Positions 1-9,277 are shown, numbered from the stretch's first letter. The stretch is DNA of 64,000 nucleotides from Flavobacteriaceae bacterium PS02293 (GCA_029960045.1 JASCOV010000012.1:62001-126000); one strand, 5' to 3'. The notes: a model not told the origin generated them from the sequence alone. A program made the numbers and translations.

Positions 1-1421
1 ATATCAATGATTTTTCTAACTCAAACGAACTGTCGATTATTGGCTACAGAAATTCTGACAATCGTTCTTCGGTAAATTCCATTGACGCCAATTTGAGCTA
101 CAGAAAAACATTTCAAAAAGAAGGTCAGGAATTGACAGCGGATTATGTGGTAAGTTATGGTTCGCCAAAAAGTAATTATCTGCAGACTCAAAGTTTAGCG
201 GGAGGATTTTCTCCTTATAATGGTATTTTGGGAAGCAATCCCGGAACAGATACAAGTCATAATTTATCAGTGGATTATGTACAGCCAATTAATGATAAAG
301 TGACGTTGGAAATGGGAACGAAAGCAATTTTTCAACACATTACCAATACGACTGATATAAGTGTTCTGGATGCTTTTTCAGGACAATATCAGCCAGATTC
401 TTTTCAGTCATTCCGTTTGAAATATGATATGGGAGTTTATGCAGCGTATCTTTCTTCTTCTTTAAAATTATTTAATGATTGGCTGGATGTAAGAGCAGGA
501 GCACGTTACGAATACACAACTGTTAAAATTGATTATCAAAATACTAATATTCCATCTTATAGTTTGCTTGTTCCATCGTTCATTTTGTCTCATAAATTTG
601 AAAGTGGAGAAACTATAAAAATGGCTTACACAAGAAGGGTAGAGCGACCGGAATATTCTGAGCTTAATCCATTTCTGAATTTCAGTGACCCTCATAATAT
701 CACCACAGGAAATCCTTCATTAAAACCAGAAATTGGAGATAATATGGAATTGGGTTACAATAAGAATTTTTCAAATGGAGCGAATCTTTCATTCACGCTT
801 ACAGAAAGAATTAACAGTCAGGATTTGAAACAAATCACAACATTTCATCCAACTTACACTGTGAATGGAACAGATTACACCAATGTTTCGGTGACTTCCA
901 GAAATAATATCGGAAAAGAGTATAATTCGGGAGGGATTTTGTCGGGTTCACTTCCTCTTCTTAATAGCAAATTAAATCTTCGAGGGAATATGATGTTGTT
1001 CCACAGATATATTGTGAGCGATTATTTTGGAAATGTTGATATGGGATTCCGTTACCGTTTAAATTTAAATATAAATTATCAGTTTCCGAAAGATTTCATT
1101 GTAGAGGTGTTTGGAAATTACAATTCTGTAGCTAAAAATATTCAGGGTAAAAATCCTCAATCAATTACTTACAGCATTGCAGCCCGAAAACAATTCTGGA
1201 ACAAGAAAGCGAGTATCGGGATTACAACCACAAATCCTTTCAATAGGTATATAAAGCAAGTCACAACTGTTGATACAGGAGATTATAATTCTTATTCATT
1301 GCGTTATTTACCATTACAATCTTTTGGGATAAGTTTCAGTTACAAGTTTGGGAAAATGGATTTTAAAAAGGATAAAGATATTAGTGATGATTATCTTAAT
1401 GCGGCTTCGCAGGGAAGTTAA
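1..1421 (+). CDS. TonB-dependent outer-membrane receptor, C-terminal part (5' end outside window)
   Basis: The reading frame is open from base 3 with no start in view, so this is the 3' part of a larger gene; the TTG at 93 lies inside the frame and is not a start. The visible ~470 residues are rich in alternating aromatic and polar strands typical of an outer-membrane beta-barrel, with a TRRVERPEYSELNPFL segment characteristic of the Bacteroidota outer membrane beta-barrel family (OMP_b-brl_3 type). Family members sit in the outer membrane and take up ligands using TonB energy; the plug and TonB box would lie upstream of the window. The C-terminus ends in a polar tail after the last barrel strand (SFSYKFGKM). 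The substrate cannot be inferred. Confidence 0.85.
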   Translation, partial: INDFSNSNELSIIGYRNSDNRSSVNSIDANLSYRKTFQKEGQELTADYVVSYGSPKSNYLQTQSLAGGFSPYNGILGSNPGTDTSHNLSVDYVQPINDKVTLEMGTKAIFQHITNTTDISVLDAFSGQYQPDSFQSFRLKYDMGVYAAYLSSSLKLFNDWLDVRAGARYEYTTVKIDYQNTNIPSYSLLVPSFILSHKFESGETIKMAYTRRVERPEYSELNPFLNFSDPHNITTGNPSLKPEIGDNMELGYNKNFSNGANLSFTLTERINSQDLKQITTFHPTYTVNGTDYTNVSVTSRNNIGKEYNSGGILSGSLPLLNSKLNLRGNMMLFHRYIVSDYFGNVDMGFRYRLNLNINYQFPKDFIVEVFGNYNSVAKNIQGKNPQSITYSIAARKQFWNKKASIGITTTNPFNRYIKQVTTVDTGDYNSYSLRYLPLQSFGISFSYKFGKMDFKKDKDISDDYLNAASQGS

Positions 1422-1590
1422 AAAATGATTTAGTTAATAAACTTTAAGTAATTAATAATAAACAAGATAATCACATACTAAAATGTATTAAAAATGAGAT
1501 AAAAATATTTTTAACGATTATCTATTAAGAAAATATTCAGTACTTATATTTTGAATCCTCGAATAGATTTATTAGAATTTAAAAAAAGAC

Positions 1591-1720
1591 TAATCTGACT
1601 TATTCTGAAATCAAAAAAGAAAAAATGGCTCAATTTAGATTAAAATGGAGCCATTTGGGTATTTGTGAACATAACAAAACTCTATTCAAACCATTTATTA
1701 ACAGATATAGATAATATTTT
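1591..1720. repeat. 130-bp dispersed repeat, copy 1
   Basis: This stretch matches 37974-38103 in the same orientation and at the same length. Over the last 97 bases I count about 12 mismatches and no gap; the first ~30 bases match more loosely. The core is a hairpin (1624-1655), but similarity continues for about 65 bp past it, so the copies share more than a terminator. Both lie between convergent genes. No ORF and no clear target-site duplication is visible. It could be a miniature inverted-repeat-type element, an IS relic or an intergenic repeat family. Confidence 0.75.
1624..1655 (-). terminator. Hairpin within repeat copy 1, likely terminator for the efflux operon
   Basis: AATGGCTC at 1624-1631 pairs with GAGCCATT at 1648-1655, and the stem extends inward through AATTT/AAA(A)T. 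On the minus strand the stem is followed by a T-rich run (complement of the A tract 1612-1625). It could end the minus-strand operon whose last gene stops at 1840. Confidence 0.6.
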
Positions 1721-1839
1721 AACTATAATGTATTTTTGGATATTTAATCTAGTCGCGTTATTAAGTACTTAAGAATTGGTGATACATTGAAGTTATATTA
1801 CCACTTTCCTGTCAATCAATAAAAGAGATTATCCTGTAT

Positions 1840-3429
1840 CTAATATGGCACATTTCCTCCTCTCAGTTTCAATACAACCTTTTGTATTTTTGGTAAGAAA
1901 ATGAGAATAATAATTACGACAATTACTCCTACAAGCATCAGGTCATAATAATCGCGTGTTGCTCGAGCAATGATTTGTTCTTTTATGAGGTTATTGAGAT
2001 AAGTAGTGGATGCGCCACTCGAAGACTTTAAATCATTGCCAGTAATCTCATAGGTCTGTTGAATATTTTGTAATGTAATAGACAATTGTGGATTTGTATC
2101 ATTTACAGCTTCTCTGATTTTTTCCCTGACAGAAGATCTTGTAAATAGCTGGAGTTCGTTATTGATCGCCATACTGGTACAAAATCCAGTGAATCTCGCA
2201 AAGATCCCAACCAGCGAAGCATTGAAAGAAATTTTTGGTGGGGCAGCGGATATGGTGTAAGAAACAATAGGCACAAATAAAATTCCTGTGGCTGCTCCAT
2301 ATATAAACATCGGCAATATAAAGTCTTTCGTTTCTCCCTGCACAGAAACAAATAACAGCATATAAATGTAATATAATGCCATCACTGTAAATCCGAAAAT
2401 AATGATATGGATAAGATTGATGCCCGATAGAATAAAGCGGGCGGTAACAAACATACTTAATACTGTTCCTAAAATAACAGCAATCCAGATAGGAATAACG
2501 TGTAGTGGATCTGTTCCTAATACAACTTCCAGATAACCGTAAGTTAATCCCGTACTTCCTTTGAAAATGTAAAACACAAAAAGCAGCAAAAGTCCTATGA
2601 CAAAGTTTCTAGTTCCAAAAATTTTAAAATTGATCAAAGGTCGTTTCAAACGTGTTTCCCGTAATACAAAAAGCAGTGTAATGAATAAGCCAAGAATTGT
2701 CAATCCACCAATCAAAGGACTTCCAAACCAATTAAGCTGTCTGCCATAAATGAGAATATAGCCAAGTATCAGTGTAAAAGAGGTATAAAGAAGATAACCG
2801 ATCCAGTCAACCTGATACAGGGGTAATTTCTTGTGAAATCTAGCCTTTGAATTCATCGTAACCAACACTGTTAATGTTAGAAAAACCAACAATATATTCA
2901 AACCACAAAACAGCCAGTTAAAATCAAAAAACTGAAGTACTAGATTACAGTAAATGGAATACAACGGTACCGAAATCTGTATGCCGGCATAAAGTATCGT
3001 ATACCCAATAACCCGCGCACGTGTGGAGTGAAGACGGGGAAATATCAGATTCAGTATAATTCCTGACATCAGTGCGCAGGTAATGCCCTGTACAAACTGA
3101 CAGACCAGAAACACAGACCAGCTTTTGCTATAAAAACAGATCAGTGCACAGATGCCGTTGGTAGCAATTGCCATCAAGAGGTATTTACGGGAAGCAAAAT
3201 ATTTTACAATGCGAAAATCGAGTGCAAGAAATGTAACCGTTGATCCATAGATAACCACCATTGCATATTGTACATCAGTAGACTGTACACCGTAAAAACC
3301 CATAATTGCAGCTGGACTGCTGTAAAAGGAAAAGCTGAACAAGGAAGTCATCAATATAGAAAATATAATGGCTCTCGCCAGCCATTCCGATACCCAATGT
3401 TTAAATAGTGGAATTTTGTGTGCCTGCAT
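1840..3429 (-). CDS. MFS transporter, DHA2 (EmrB-like) family
   Basis: This 529-residue, very hydrophobic protein has about 14 predicted membrane spans, the size and topology of DHA2 drug:H+ antiporters such as EmrB. It should export drugs or other amphiphiles across the inner membrane using the proton gradient. It is the last gene of a minus-strand operon, 3 bases after the HlyD/EmrA-type adaptor and downstream of a TolC-type channel, which together would form a tripartite pump spanning both membranes. A polar ~70-residue segment before the last span is typical of the family. The start at ATG 3429 leads into a short basic stretch and then a membrane span. The export substrate is unknown. Confidence 0.9.
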   Translation of the reverse strand: MQAHKIPLFKHWVSEWLARAIIFSILMTSLFSFSFYSSPAAIMGFYGVQSTDVQYAMVVIYGSTVTFLALDFRIVKYFASRKYLLMAIATNGICALICFYSKSWSVFLVCQFVQGITCALMSGIILNLIFPRLHSTRARVIGYTILYAGIQISVPLYSIYCNLVLQFFDFNWLFCGLNILLVFLTLTVLVTMNSKARFHKKLPLYQVDWIGYLLYTSFTLILGYILIYGRQLNWFGSPLIGGLTILGLFITLLFVLRETRLKRPLINFKIFGTRNFVIGLLLLFVFYIFKGSTGLTYGYLEVVLGTDPLHVIPIWIAVILGTVLSMFVTARFILSGINLIHIIIFGFTVMALYYIYMLLFVSVQGETKDFILPMFIYGAATGILFVPIVSYTISAAPPKISFNASLVGIFARFTGFCTSMAINNELQLFTRSSVREKIREAVNDTNPQLSITLQNIQQTYEITGNDLKSSSGASTTYLNNLIKEQIIARATRDYYDLMLVGVIVVIIILIFLPKIQKVVLKLRGGNVPY

Positions 3430-3432
3430 TTT

Positions 3433-4479
3433 TTATTTTTTTAATATGTAAACATTTGCGTTCATCCCTGCGGATAATTTTCCAAGTTTTTCAGAAGTAT
3501 CTGTTAGTTTGATTCTTACAGGGATACGCTGAATGATCTTTACAAAATTTCCGGTGGCATTATCCGGTGGTAATAGGGAATAACGTGAGCCGGTTGTAGG
3601 AGAGAGAGATTCTATAACGCCGGAGAATTTTTCATCGGGAAAAGCGTCTGCTTCGATTGATACTTTTTGTCCTAATTTGAAATTACCAATCTGGGTTTCT
3701 TTAAAATTGGCTATCACCCATTTTTCTTCCGAGTCATTTACCAGAAAAGCCAAAGTCTGTCCGGGCTGTATCAGTTGCCCCTCCTGAATAGTTTTCTTAC
3801 CTACCTGTCCGTTAAAAGGAGCTGTAATTACGGTGTATTTAATATCGAGATCCTGTCTTTTTAATAGTGCTTCTTTGATTTTGATTTCTGCATTAATAGC
3901 TGAGCGCTGTGCTGCGATGTCATTAAGTTTTGACTGGGTAACTCGCAGAGACGCTTTTATTTGTTCATAATCAGATTGGTTGACGGTGAGTGAAGCACTT
4001 ACGTTTTCAAATTTTTGCTTTGTAACCGACTCATCAGCCAGCAGATTTTTATATCGTTCATATTCTCTTTGCTGTTGATCCAGTTTCGCCTTTACACCTG
4101 ATACCTGCGCTTTTATGACCTCAACACTTTTGATCTGTGTTTCTTCATTAGCCGCTAAAATTGGTAATTTAGAACGGGAACTCATCAATTCTGCCAATGC
4201 AGCTTCTCGTTTCAAACCATATTCATCAAGCGCTATAACGACAAGAGTATCTCCTTTTTTTACCTGTTGATTGTCTTTGTAATAAATTTTACTGATATAA
4301 CCTCCTACTTTTGCATTGATAGGGGATAGATAAACATCTATTTGCGCATCATTAGTCTGTTCATAAGTGTAACCTTTATAAAAATACATTGTGCCCCAAA
4401 TAATAATTGCAATTAATAATGCAATCCCTAAACATTTGGTTGTTAGTATAATAATTTTATCTGTTCTGTTCTTATTCAT
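3433..4479 (-). CDS. HlyD/EmrA-family periplasmic adaptor
   Basis: This 348-residue membrane fusion protein has one N-terminal membrane anchor (about residues 13-32), a biotinyl-lipoyl-like half motif (VGGYISKIYYKDNQQVKKGD), a long alpha-helical hairpin rich in Gln, Lys and Glu (about residues 80-205), and a second lipoyl half plus beta-barrel (APFNGQVGKKTIQEGQLI and onward). Such adaptors bridge an inner-membrane transporter and a TolC channel. It starts 10 bases after the TolC-type gene stops and ends 3 bases before the DHA2 MFS gene, the usual EmrAB-TolC-like arrangement. Confidence 0.92.
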   Translation of the reverse strand: MNKNRTDKIIILTTKCLGIALLIAIIIWGTMYFYKGYTYEQTNDAQIDVYLSPINAKVGGYISKIYYKDNQQVKKGDTLVVIALDEYGLKREAALAELMSSRSKLPILAANEETQIKSVEVIKAQVSGVKAKLDQQQREYERYKNLLADESVTKQKFENVSASLTVNQSDYEQIKASLRVTQSKLNDIAAQRSAINAEIKIKEALLKRQDLDIKYTVITAPFNGQVGKKTIQEGQLIQPGQTLAFLVNDSEEKWVIANFKETQIGNFKLGQKVSIEADAFPDEKFSGVIESLSPTTGSRYSLLPPDNATGNFVKIIQRIPVRIKLTDTSEKLGKLSAGMNANVYILKK

Positions 4480-4489
4480 AATGTTTGTA

Positions 4490-5824
4490 TTAAAGAATTC
4501 CTGTAATAGCCAGTAATCTGATGTGGCTCAATTTTAAACTCACTTGTGCGGTTGTTAAATTAAATTTTGCTTCAAGAAGTACATTTTCTGCATCCAGAAG
4601 ATCAGTCAGAAGAGACTCCTGATTTAGATAACTGTTTCTGATTACCCGAAGAGTCTCCGTACTTTTTATGATATTTTTTTCTGCAGTTTCTACGCTTTCC
4701 CAAGCCTGTTGTTTTTGTAAATAGGCTTCCTTAATTTGCATGATTATCTCATCCTTTTTTATGTAGGCCTTTTCTTTTGCTTCGTCTTTTACAATTTGGG
4801 TATGGGCAATGGCATGTTTGCTTTTGTACAGATTATCAATAGAATACTGTACTCTGATCCCTGTCTGTCCGAATCCCCACAAATCATTGGAATAAGGGTA
4901 AAAAGATGTTTGAGGATAGTTATAATTGTAATTGGAGTACAATGAAACTTTTGGTAATAAAGCGGATTTTACCTGTTTAATATTCATTTCACTTAATTTG
5001 ATATTACTGTGAACGATTTTGTACGAGGGAGACTGATTCAATGCGATATCTATATAATCGGCATAATCAGAATCCTTAATTACTTCAAGACTAAGGCTGT
5101 TTTGATCCGGGATATCAAAATATTCCTCACTGTCACGACCCATAATTATATTCAGATGTTGTTTTGTAATTTGAATTTTCTTTTCAATATCTGACAGACT
5201 AAGTTCCAACTGCGATAATTTGACTGATGTTCTTAAGACATCACTTTTCAGCACTATTCCGTTCTTATTTAGATTTTCTATGAGCGTCAGTTGTTTCTTT
5301 TCCGCAGAAATTTCTGCAGATACAAAATCCCTGAATTGAAGAAACTTGTACAGATCAAAATATAGAACAGCCGCACTGAATTTTACATTGTCCTTTTGCA
5401 GATCAAATTCGTACTGACTGCGCATTTTTTCTTCTTTTTTGATCCTAATATTTGTTTTTTCTTTCCCGCCGTTGTAAAGGTTCAGGTTAAAGTTATATCC
5501 GAAGGCATACCCGTAACTGGAAACAGGAACGTCTTGAGGAGAGGAGAACAATCCGTTGTCATAAATGAGAAATTTTGAATTGAGCTTAAAATCTCCGGCA
5601 ACAGAAAGTTCAGGCAGAAGACGGTCTTTTGCTTCAAGAATAGCTATACTGCTTTCTGCAAGATTTAAATCAGAAAGCTTTAATTGCCGGTTTTGAGATT
5701 CAGCAGACTCCCAAATTTTTTCCAAAGTCAATACCTGTGCGGTATCCGACAATTGAGCTTTGAGTGGCTGCCCAAGTAAAAACACCATAGCTGCGGTAAT
5801 TGAAATTGATTTATATGTATTCAT
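4490..5824 (-). CDS. TolC-family outer-membrane efflux channel
   Basis: This 444-residue protein has a signal peptide (cleavage near QPLKAQ, about residue 24) followed by the two alternating helix/strand repeats of the outer membrane efflux protein family. An N-terminal TLEKIWESAESQNRQLKLSDL segment is typical of TolC homologues. It would form the outer-membrane exit duct of the tripartite pump encoded with the two downstream genes. An 18-base gap separates it from the small upstream ORF at 5843-6070, and the operon faces away from an AraC regulator at 6162. Confidence 0.92.
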   Translation of the reverse strand: MNTYKSISITAAMVFLLGQPLKAQLSDTAQVLTLEKIWESAESQNRQLKLSDLNLAESSIAILEAKDRLLPELSVAGDFKLNSKFLIYDNGLFSSPQDVPVSSYGYAFGYNFNLNLYNGGKEKTNIRIKKEEKMRSQYEFDLQKDNVKFSAAVLYFDLYKFLQFRDFVSAEISAEKKQLTLIENLNKNGIVLKSDVLRTSVKLSQLELSLSDIEKKIQITKQHLNIIMGRDSEEYFDIPDQNSLSLEVIKDSDYADYIDIALNQSPSYKIVHSNIKLSEMNIKQVKSALLPKVSLYSNYNYNYPQTSFYPYSNDLWGFGQTGIRVQYSIDNLYKSKHAIAHTQIVKDEAKEKAYIKKDEIIMQIKEAYLQKQQAWESVETAEKNIIKSTETLRVIRNSYLNQESLLTDLLDAENVLLEAKFNLTTAQVSLKLSHIRLLAITGIL

Positions 5825-5842
5825 TTATTTATCTTTTATCAA

Positions 5843-6070
5843 TTATTTATTTCGTTTAATTCTTTTTATTAAACTGTTTACCAGGCTAATTAACCAATCA
5901 AATACAAATGACAAATCCACCCTTGGCATAAAAGGATTGGAATACGGCCAAAGGAAATAAAAGTTCGAGTTGTCGAATTCGTCTGTTGGTACTTCTGTTT
6001 TATTATCAGAAGTCATAGCGGTTCTCATATCTAAATTTTCTTCGGTTTGTTTAATTGTTTTATGTTTCAT
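5843..6070 (-). CDS. Small hypothetical protein leading the efflux operon
   Basis: I do not recognise this 75-residue ORF. The start chosen is ATG at 6070; a TTG six bases further upstream is also in frame. The N-terminal half is acidic and polar. The C-terminal half is aromatic and hydrophobic (FYFLWPYSNPFMPRVDL, then FDWLISLVNSLIKRIK), resembling an amphipathic or membrane-associated helix with a basic end. No signal peptide is seen. It is co-directional with the TolC gene, 18 bases upstream, and would be the first gene transcribed. It could be a small pump accessory protein or a chance ORF in the leader. Confidence 0.45.
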   Translation of the reverse strand: MKHKTIKQTEENLDMRTAMTSDNKTEVPTDEFDNSNFYFLWPYSNPFMPRVDLSFVFDWLISLVNSLIKRIKRNK

Positions 6071-6148
6071 AATCAACCTATTAAAAGGTTATTACAAAAT
6101 TACCTGAATGCGATAATGTCTATTTTATATAATTAGCCTAATTTTTGT

Positions 6149-6156
6149 TATATTTG
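6149..6156 (+). promoter_or_regulatory. Possible -7 box (TATATTTG) of the AraC gene
   Basis: The sequence matches the Bacteroidota TAnnTTTG element but sits only 5 bases before the ATG at 6162. If used, the transcript would be nearly leaderless. The match may be chance in AT-rich DNA. Confidence 0.3.
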
Positions 6157-6161
6157 GCCAA

Positions 6162-6950
6162 ATGAGACTTCTTAAACAATTGATAAATGATGTCGACCAA
6201 AATCCTGATTCAATTTTGGTTTTGAGACAACAGACAGAACAGCGTTTGCCTTCCCATCAACATGAGAAGGCTCAGTTATTACTTGTATTCGGAGGGATTG
6301 CTTATCTGCGGACAAGAGAAAAAGATTTTTATATTCCGTCCAACCATTATATTTGGATTCCGGAAAATTATCCCCATAACTTGATGTTCAATACGCAGGA
6401 TCTTTATATTATTAATATTTATTTTCCAGGAAAAAATGAAGAGAGCTTTTATGATGAACTGGGAATTTATCCGGTAAGTAAACTATTGTTGGAAATGCTT
6501 TCCTTCAGTGAAAAATGGCAGGGTAATTTTTTTATGGATTCTTGGGAATATGAGTTTTTAAATACACTGAAAAATCTTCTTCCCAAAGAAAACCTAAAAA
6601 AGTTTTCGATTCAGCTTCCGACTACAGACGATCAGCGGGTTAATGGTATATTAGATTATCTGCAAGCTAGACTTAATGAAACAATTACGCTAGAAGAGAC
6701 TGCAAATCAGTTTGGTTTTAGTGTGAGAAGTTTTACCAGACTGTTCAGTAACAAACTGAATATAACCTTCATCCAATATCTAAAAATGCTTAGAATTATA
6801 CGAGCAATGGAATTAATTAAAGATTCAGGGATGAATATGACCGAGATTGCCTATGAGGTGGGGTACTCCAATATATCTGCCTTTAGCAATAACTTTCAGC
6901 AATTAACAAATATGCGGCCTACTGAATTCAAATCCATGTCTTTAAAATAG
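6162..6950 (+). CDS. AraC-family transcriptional regulator of the efflux operon
   Basis: This 262-residue protein has an N-terminal cupin-like sensor half (LPSHQHEKAQLLLVFGG, then IPSNHYIWIPENYPHNL) and a C-terminal double helix-turn-helix of about 100 residues (ITLEETANQFGFSVRSFTRLF and MTEIAYEVGYSNISAFSNNF), ending with the usual MRPTEFK. It is a soluble, ligand-responsive DNA-binding activator or repressor. It is transcribed divergently from the TolC-HlyD-MFS operon across a 91-base gap, which makes that operon its most likely target. The inducer is unknown, but the position suggests a pump substrate. Confidence 0.9.
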   Translation: MRLLKQLINDVDQNPDSILVLRQQTEQRLPSHQHEKAQLLLVFGGIAYLRTREKDFYIPSNHYIWIPENYPHNLMFNTQDLYIINIYFPGKNEESFYDELGIYPVSKLLLEMLSFSEKWQGNFFMDSWEYEFLNTLKNLLPKENLKKFSIQLPTTDDQRVNGILDYLQARLNETITLEETANQFGFSVRSFTRLFSNKLNITFIQYLKMLRIIRAMELIKDSGMNMTEIAYEVGYSNISAFSNNFQQLTNMRPTEFKSMSLK

Positions 6951-7180
6951 ATAATTGTAACTATAAAAGAGTATTGTATTATTATCCAGCTTTTAAGTCA
7001 AGACCGATGATCTTTTAGATTTAAATTAGGTATTTTCAATAAAATAAACCGAAAAAATAATCCAGAAAATGAATTTAATTGATAAAAATCAAATATGGAG
7101 AATATTCTGAAGGTATTAAATAATCATTTAAGTTATAATTTATATATTCAAATTAAAACTGTTATTATGAGCTGTTGTTC

Positions 7181-8227
7181 TTAATTTACATTGATGTCAT
7201 CATACAACTTATCAACCACTTTTTCTAAAATTTCTCCTGTTTCATTAAAGCTGGTGTTTGTCAATATAGATATCCCTATATTTTGTTTAGGATAAATAAC
7301 AAACCAATTCTGCATTCCGTAAATACCGCCGTGATGCCTATAAATTAATTGGTTATCATTTTCTATGATGTACCAATGATAACCTACCCAAAAATCAGAA
7401 CCTTCTTTGTGTAATTTTCTATGAGATTCGTTTACAATAGGATTTGATTGGTCGAGTTGCAATTTCATATATTTTACTAAATCCGGAGCCGTAGAGTGCA
7501 ATCCCGAAATTCCGCCCCATAAAGTTCTATTGAAGTTAGGCATTAACTCATTTTTATCGTTGTAGCCTTTTACCAATCTTGTTCTATCATTTTCGTTGAG
7601 TGTAAACTTGGTTTGGTTCATTTTATTGGGCTTTAAAACAAATTCAATAACCAATTCCTCAAAGGATTTTTGATATACTTTTTCAAGGATATAGGCTGTC
7701 AACTCTGGAGCCGTGTTTGAATAGGAATATATTTCTCCAGGTTTCGTTTCAATTTTGATGAGTTTTAATCCTTCAAAAAAAGCCTGTTTGTTTTCACTTT
7801 TTGGAGGCATATTAGGAAATCCACTTGTATGTGTGATGAGGTGTTTGATTGTTATAGGTTCATCTTTAAATTCTAAGTTGGGATAAGCTTCATCAAGATA
7901 GATTCTAATATCATCATCTAAATTTATTTTTTTATCAAGTACGGCTTTTGCAGCTACATAACCTGTAAAAGTCTTAGTTACAGAAGCCAATTCATAAAGT
8001 GTAGAATCGTTGGGTTTGTTTCCTTTTCCAATCGTTAATTCTCCAAAATGTTTTATGGTGGATTGCCCATTTTTAAGCACTGCAACAGAAACAGAATGAA
8101 ATCTTTTGTCCTCTAATAACTGAAGCGCATTTTTCGAAATCGCATTTTCAACATTTTGTTTATTGATTTTCTGCACACTTTTACATCCAACTAAGACAAA
8201 AAATAAAATAATGGCTGAATATTTCAT
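7181..8227 (-). CDS. Serine hydrolase of the beta-lactamase / penicillin-binding protein fold (lipoprotein)
   Basis: This 348-residue protein has a lipoprotein signal (FFVLVGCKS, Cys15). The class C-type catalytic set is present: SVTK with Ser82 and Lys85, a YSN motif (GEIYSYSNTAPEL) for the second triad, and HHG (IYRHHGGIYG) in place of KTG. These match the 'serine hydrolase' / beta-lactamase-related family (AmpC, EstB, D-aminopeptidase relatives) and not a true resistance enzyme. It probably acts as an esterase or peptidase facing the periplasm or cell surface. It follows the alpha/beta hydrolase gene by 31 bases, so the two are probably co-transcribed. The natural substrate is unknown. Confidence 0.88.
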   Translation of the reverse strand: MKYSAIILFFVLVGCKSVQKINKQNVENAISKNALQLLEDKRFHSVSVAVLKNGQSTIKHFGELTIGKGNKPNDSTLYELASVTKTFTGYVAAKAVLDKKINLDDDIRIYLDEAYPNLEFKDEPITIKHLITHTSGFPNMPPKSENKQAFFEGLKLIKIETKPGEIYSYSNTAPELTAYILEKVYQKSFEELVIEFVLKPNKMNQTKFTLNENDRTRLVKGYNDKNELMPNFNRTLWGGISGLHSTAPDLVKYMKLQLDQSNPIVNESHRKLHKEGSDFWVGYHWYIIENDNQLIYRHHGGIYGMQNWFVIYPKQNIGISILTNTSFNETGEILEKVVDKLYDDINVN

Positions 8228-8258
8228 TGTAATAATTTATAACTTAATGAGAAATATA

Positions 8259-9194
8259 TTAATCTAATGTTTTAATGATTGTATTTTGAAACTTTTCAGA
8301 TTCATCTTTATGAATTTGATGTCCCGAGTTTTCAAATAAAAACAAATCTTTCTTAGGCGCTTTCACTTGCTTATAATATTCTTCTGTAATGGAAGTTAAT
8401 GTTTGAATATCATTTTTACCAACCAAGAAATAAATTGGACAGTTGACTTTCTTTAAAGTTTTTGGTAAATCAATTTTCATTACTTCATTCCAGGCAGGAG
8501 ACCAAGTTTTTGACCATTGAAGAAAACCCTTTTTGAAATCGTCACTTGTTACATATTGTTTTCCATCTTTATAAAAAAGCCACTTTCTTAAGTAAAACAT
8601 AGACTCGTCATTAGAAAAAGGAAAATGTACTTGTGACAATTCTTCCATCGCAACAGAGTTATCTTTAAAATGAATTTTTAATGTTTTAAGCAATTCTTTC
8701 TCGCTTGCAAGTTGGCTGATTACCGGATTGACAGCATAATATGCGTACAATAATTCGGGATGATTTCTAACAATATAAAAGCCTAAAGCATTTCCCCAGG
8801 AACTGCCTAACAAATAAAGCTTTTTCTGATTCAATTTCTTGAGCAGAAAATTAATAACTTCATACGTGTCTTTTCCCATAAGCTCTACTGACGGTTGAAT
8901 GGGAGAAGGATTTAATTCTAATGTTTTTCCTGCATCTCTTTGGTCCCATTGAACAATCGTAAATTTATTCTTTAAAATATTGGTGAAAGAATCCGCATTT
9001 TTCATCATTGAACTTCCGGGACCACCTGATAAAAATAGAAGAATAGGTTTATTAGCATCATCTGTTTTGATTTCTATGGCTTGTTTTATTCCGCCAATTT
9101 CTACAGTTAGGAGAGTGTCCATTTTTACGGCTTGTAATTGTGATAAACAAAATACAGACATCAGTAAAAAAACAAAAAGACTTATTTTTTTCAT
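8259..9194 (-). CDS. Alpha/beta hydrolase, prolyl-aminopeptidase-like, exported
   Basis: This 311-residue protein has an N-terminal signal peptide (LFVFLLMSVFCLSQLQA). The fold is shown by LSGGPGSS, equivalent to the HGGPG oxyanion motif of proline iminopeptidases; GSSWGN, with nucleophile Ser132; an acid in VGKNDIQ (about residue 261); and His in NSGHQIH near the C-terminus. It should hydrolyse a small peptide, amide or ester in the periplasm. It lies directly upstream of the serine hydrolase in the same direction. The exact substrate cannot be told from sequence. Confidence 0.87.
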   Translation of the reverse strand: MKKISLFVFLLMSVFCLSQLQAVKMDTLLTVEIGGIKQAIEIKTDDANKPILLFLSGGPGSSMMKNADSFTNILKNKFTIVQWDQRDAGKTLELNPSPIQPSVELMGKDTYEVINFLLKKLNQKKLYLLGSSWGNALGFYIVRNHPELLYAYYAVNPVISQLASEKELLKTLKIHFKDNSVAMEELSQVHFPFSNDESMFYLRKWLFYKDGKQYVTSDDFKKGFLQWSKTWSPAWNEVMKIDLPKTLKKVNCPIYFLVGKNDIQTLTSITEEYYKQVKAPKKDLFLFENSGHQIHKDESEKFQNTIIKTLD

Positions 9195-9277
9195 AGTTTC
9201 TAAGTTTTAATTTGACTTTAAATATGTTGGTACAAATATGATATAGAAAGTTTTGAAAAAAGTCCGTATAAAAAAAG

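Larger units (their letters stand above)
1422..1839. other. Convergent intergenic region with dispersed repeat
   Basis: No gene is seen in these 418 bases between the converging receptor and MFS genes. The region holds copy 1 of a 130-bp repeat (1591-1720), which includes a strong hairpin; the rest is AT-rich without recognisable features. Confidence 0.7.

Noticed and set aside
7181..8227. Beta-lactamase resistance gene
   Set aside because: The HHG in place of KTG and the overall sequence fit the broad serine hydrolase family, not a resistance enzyme.
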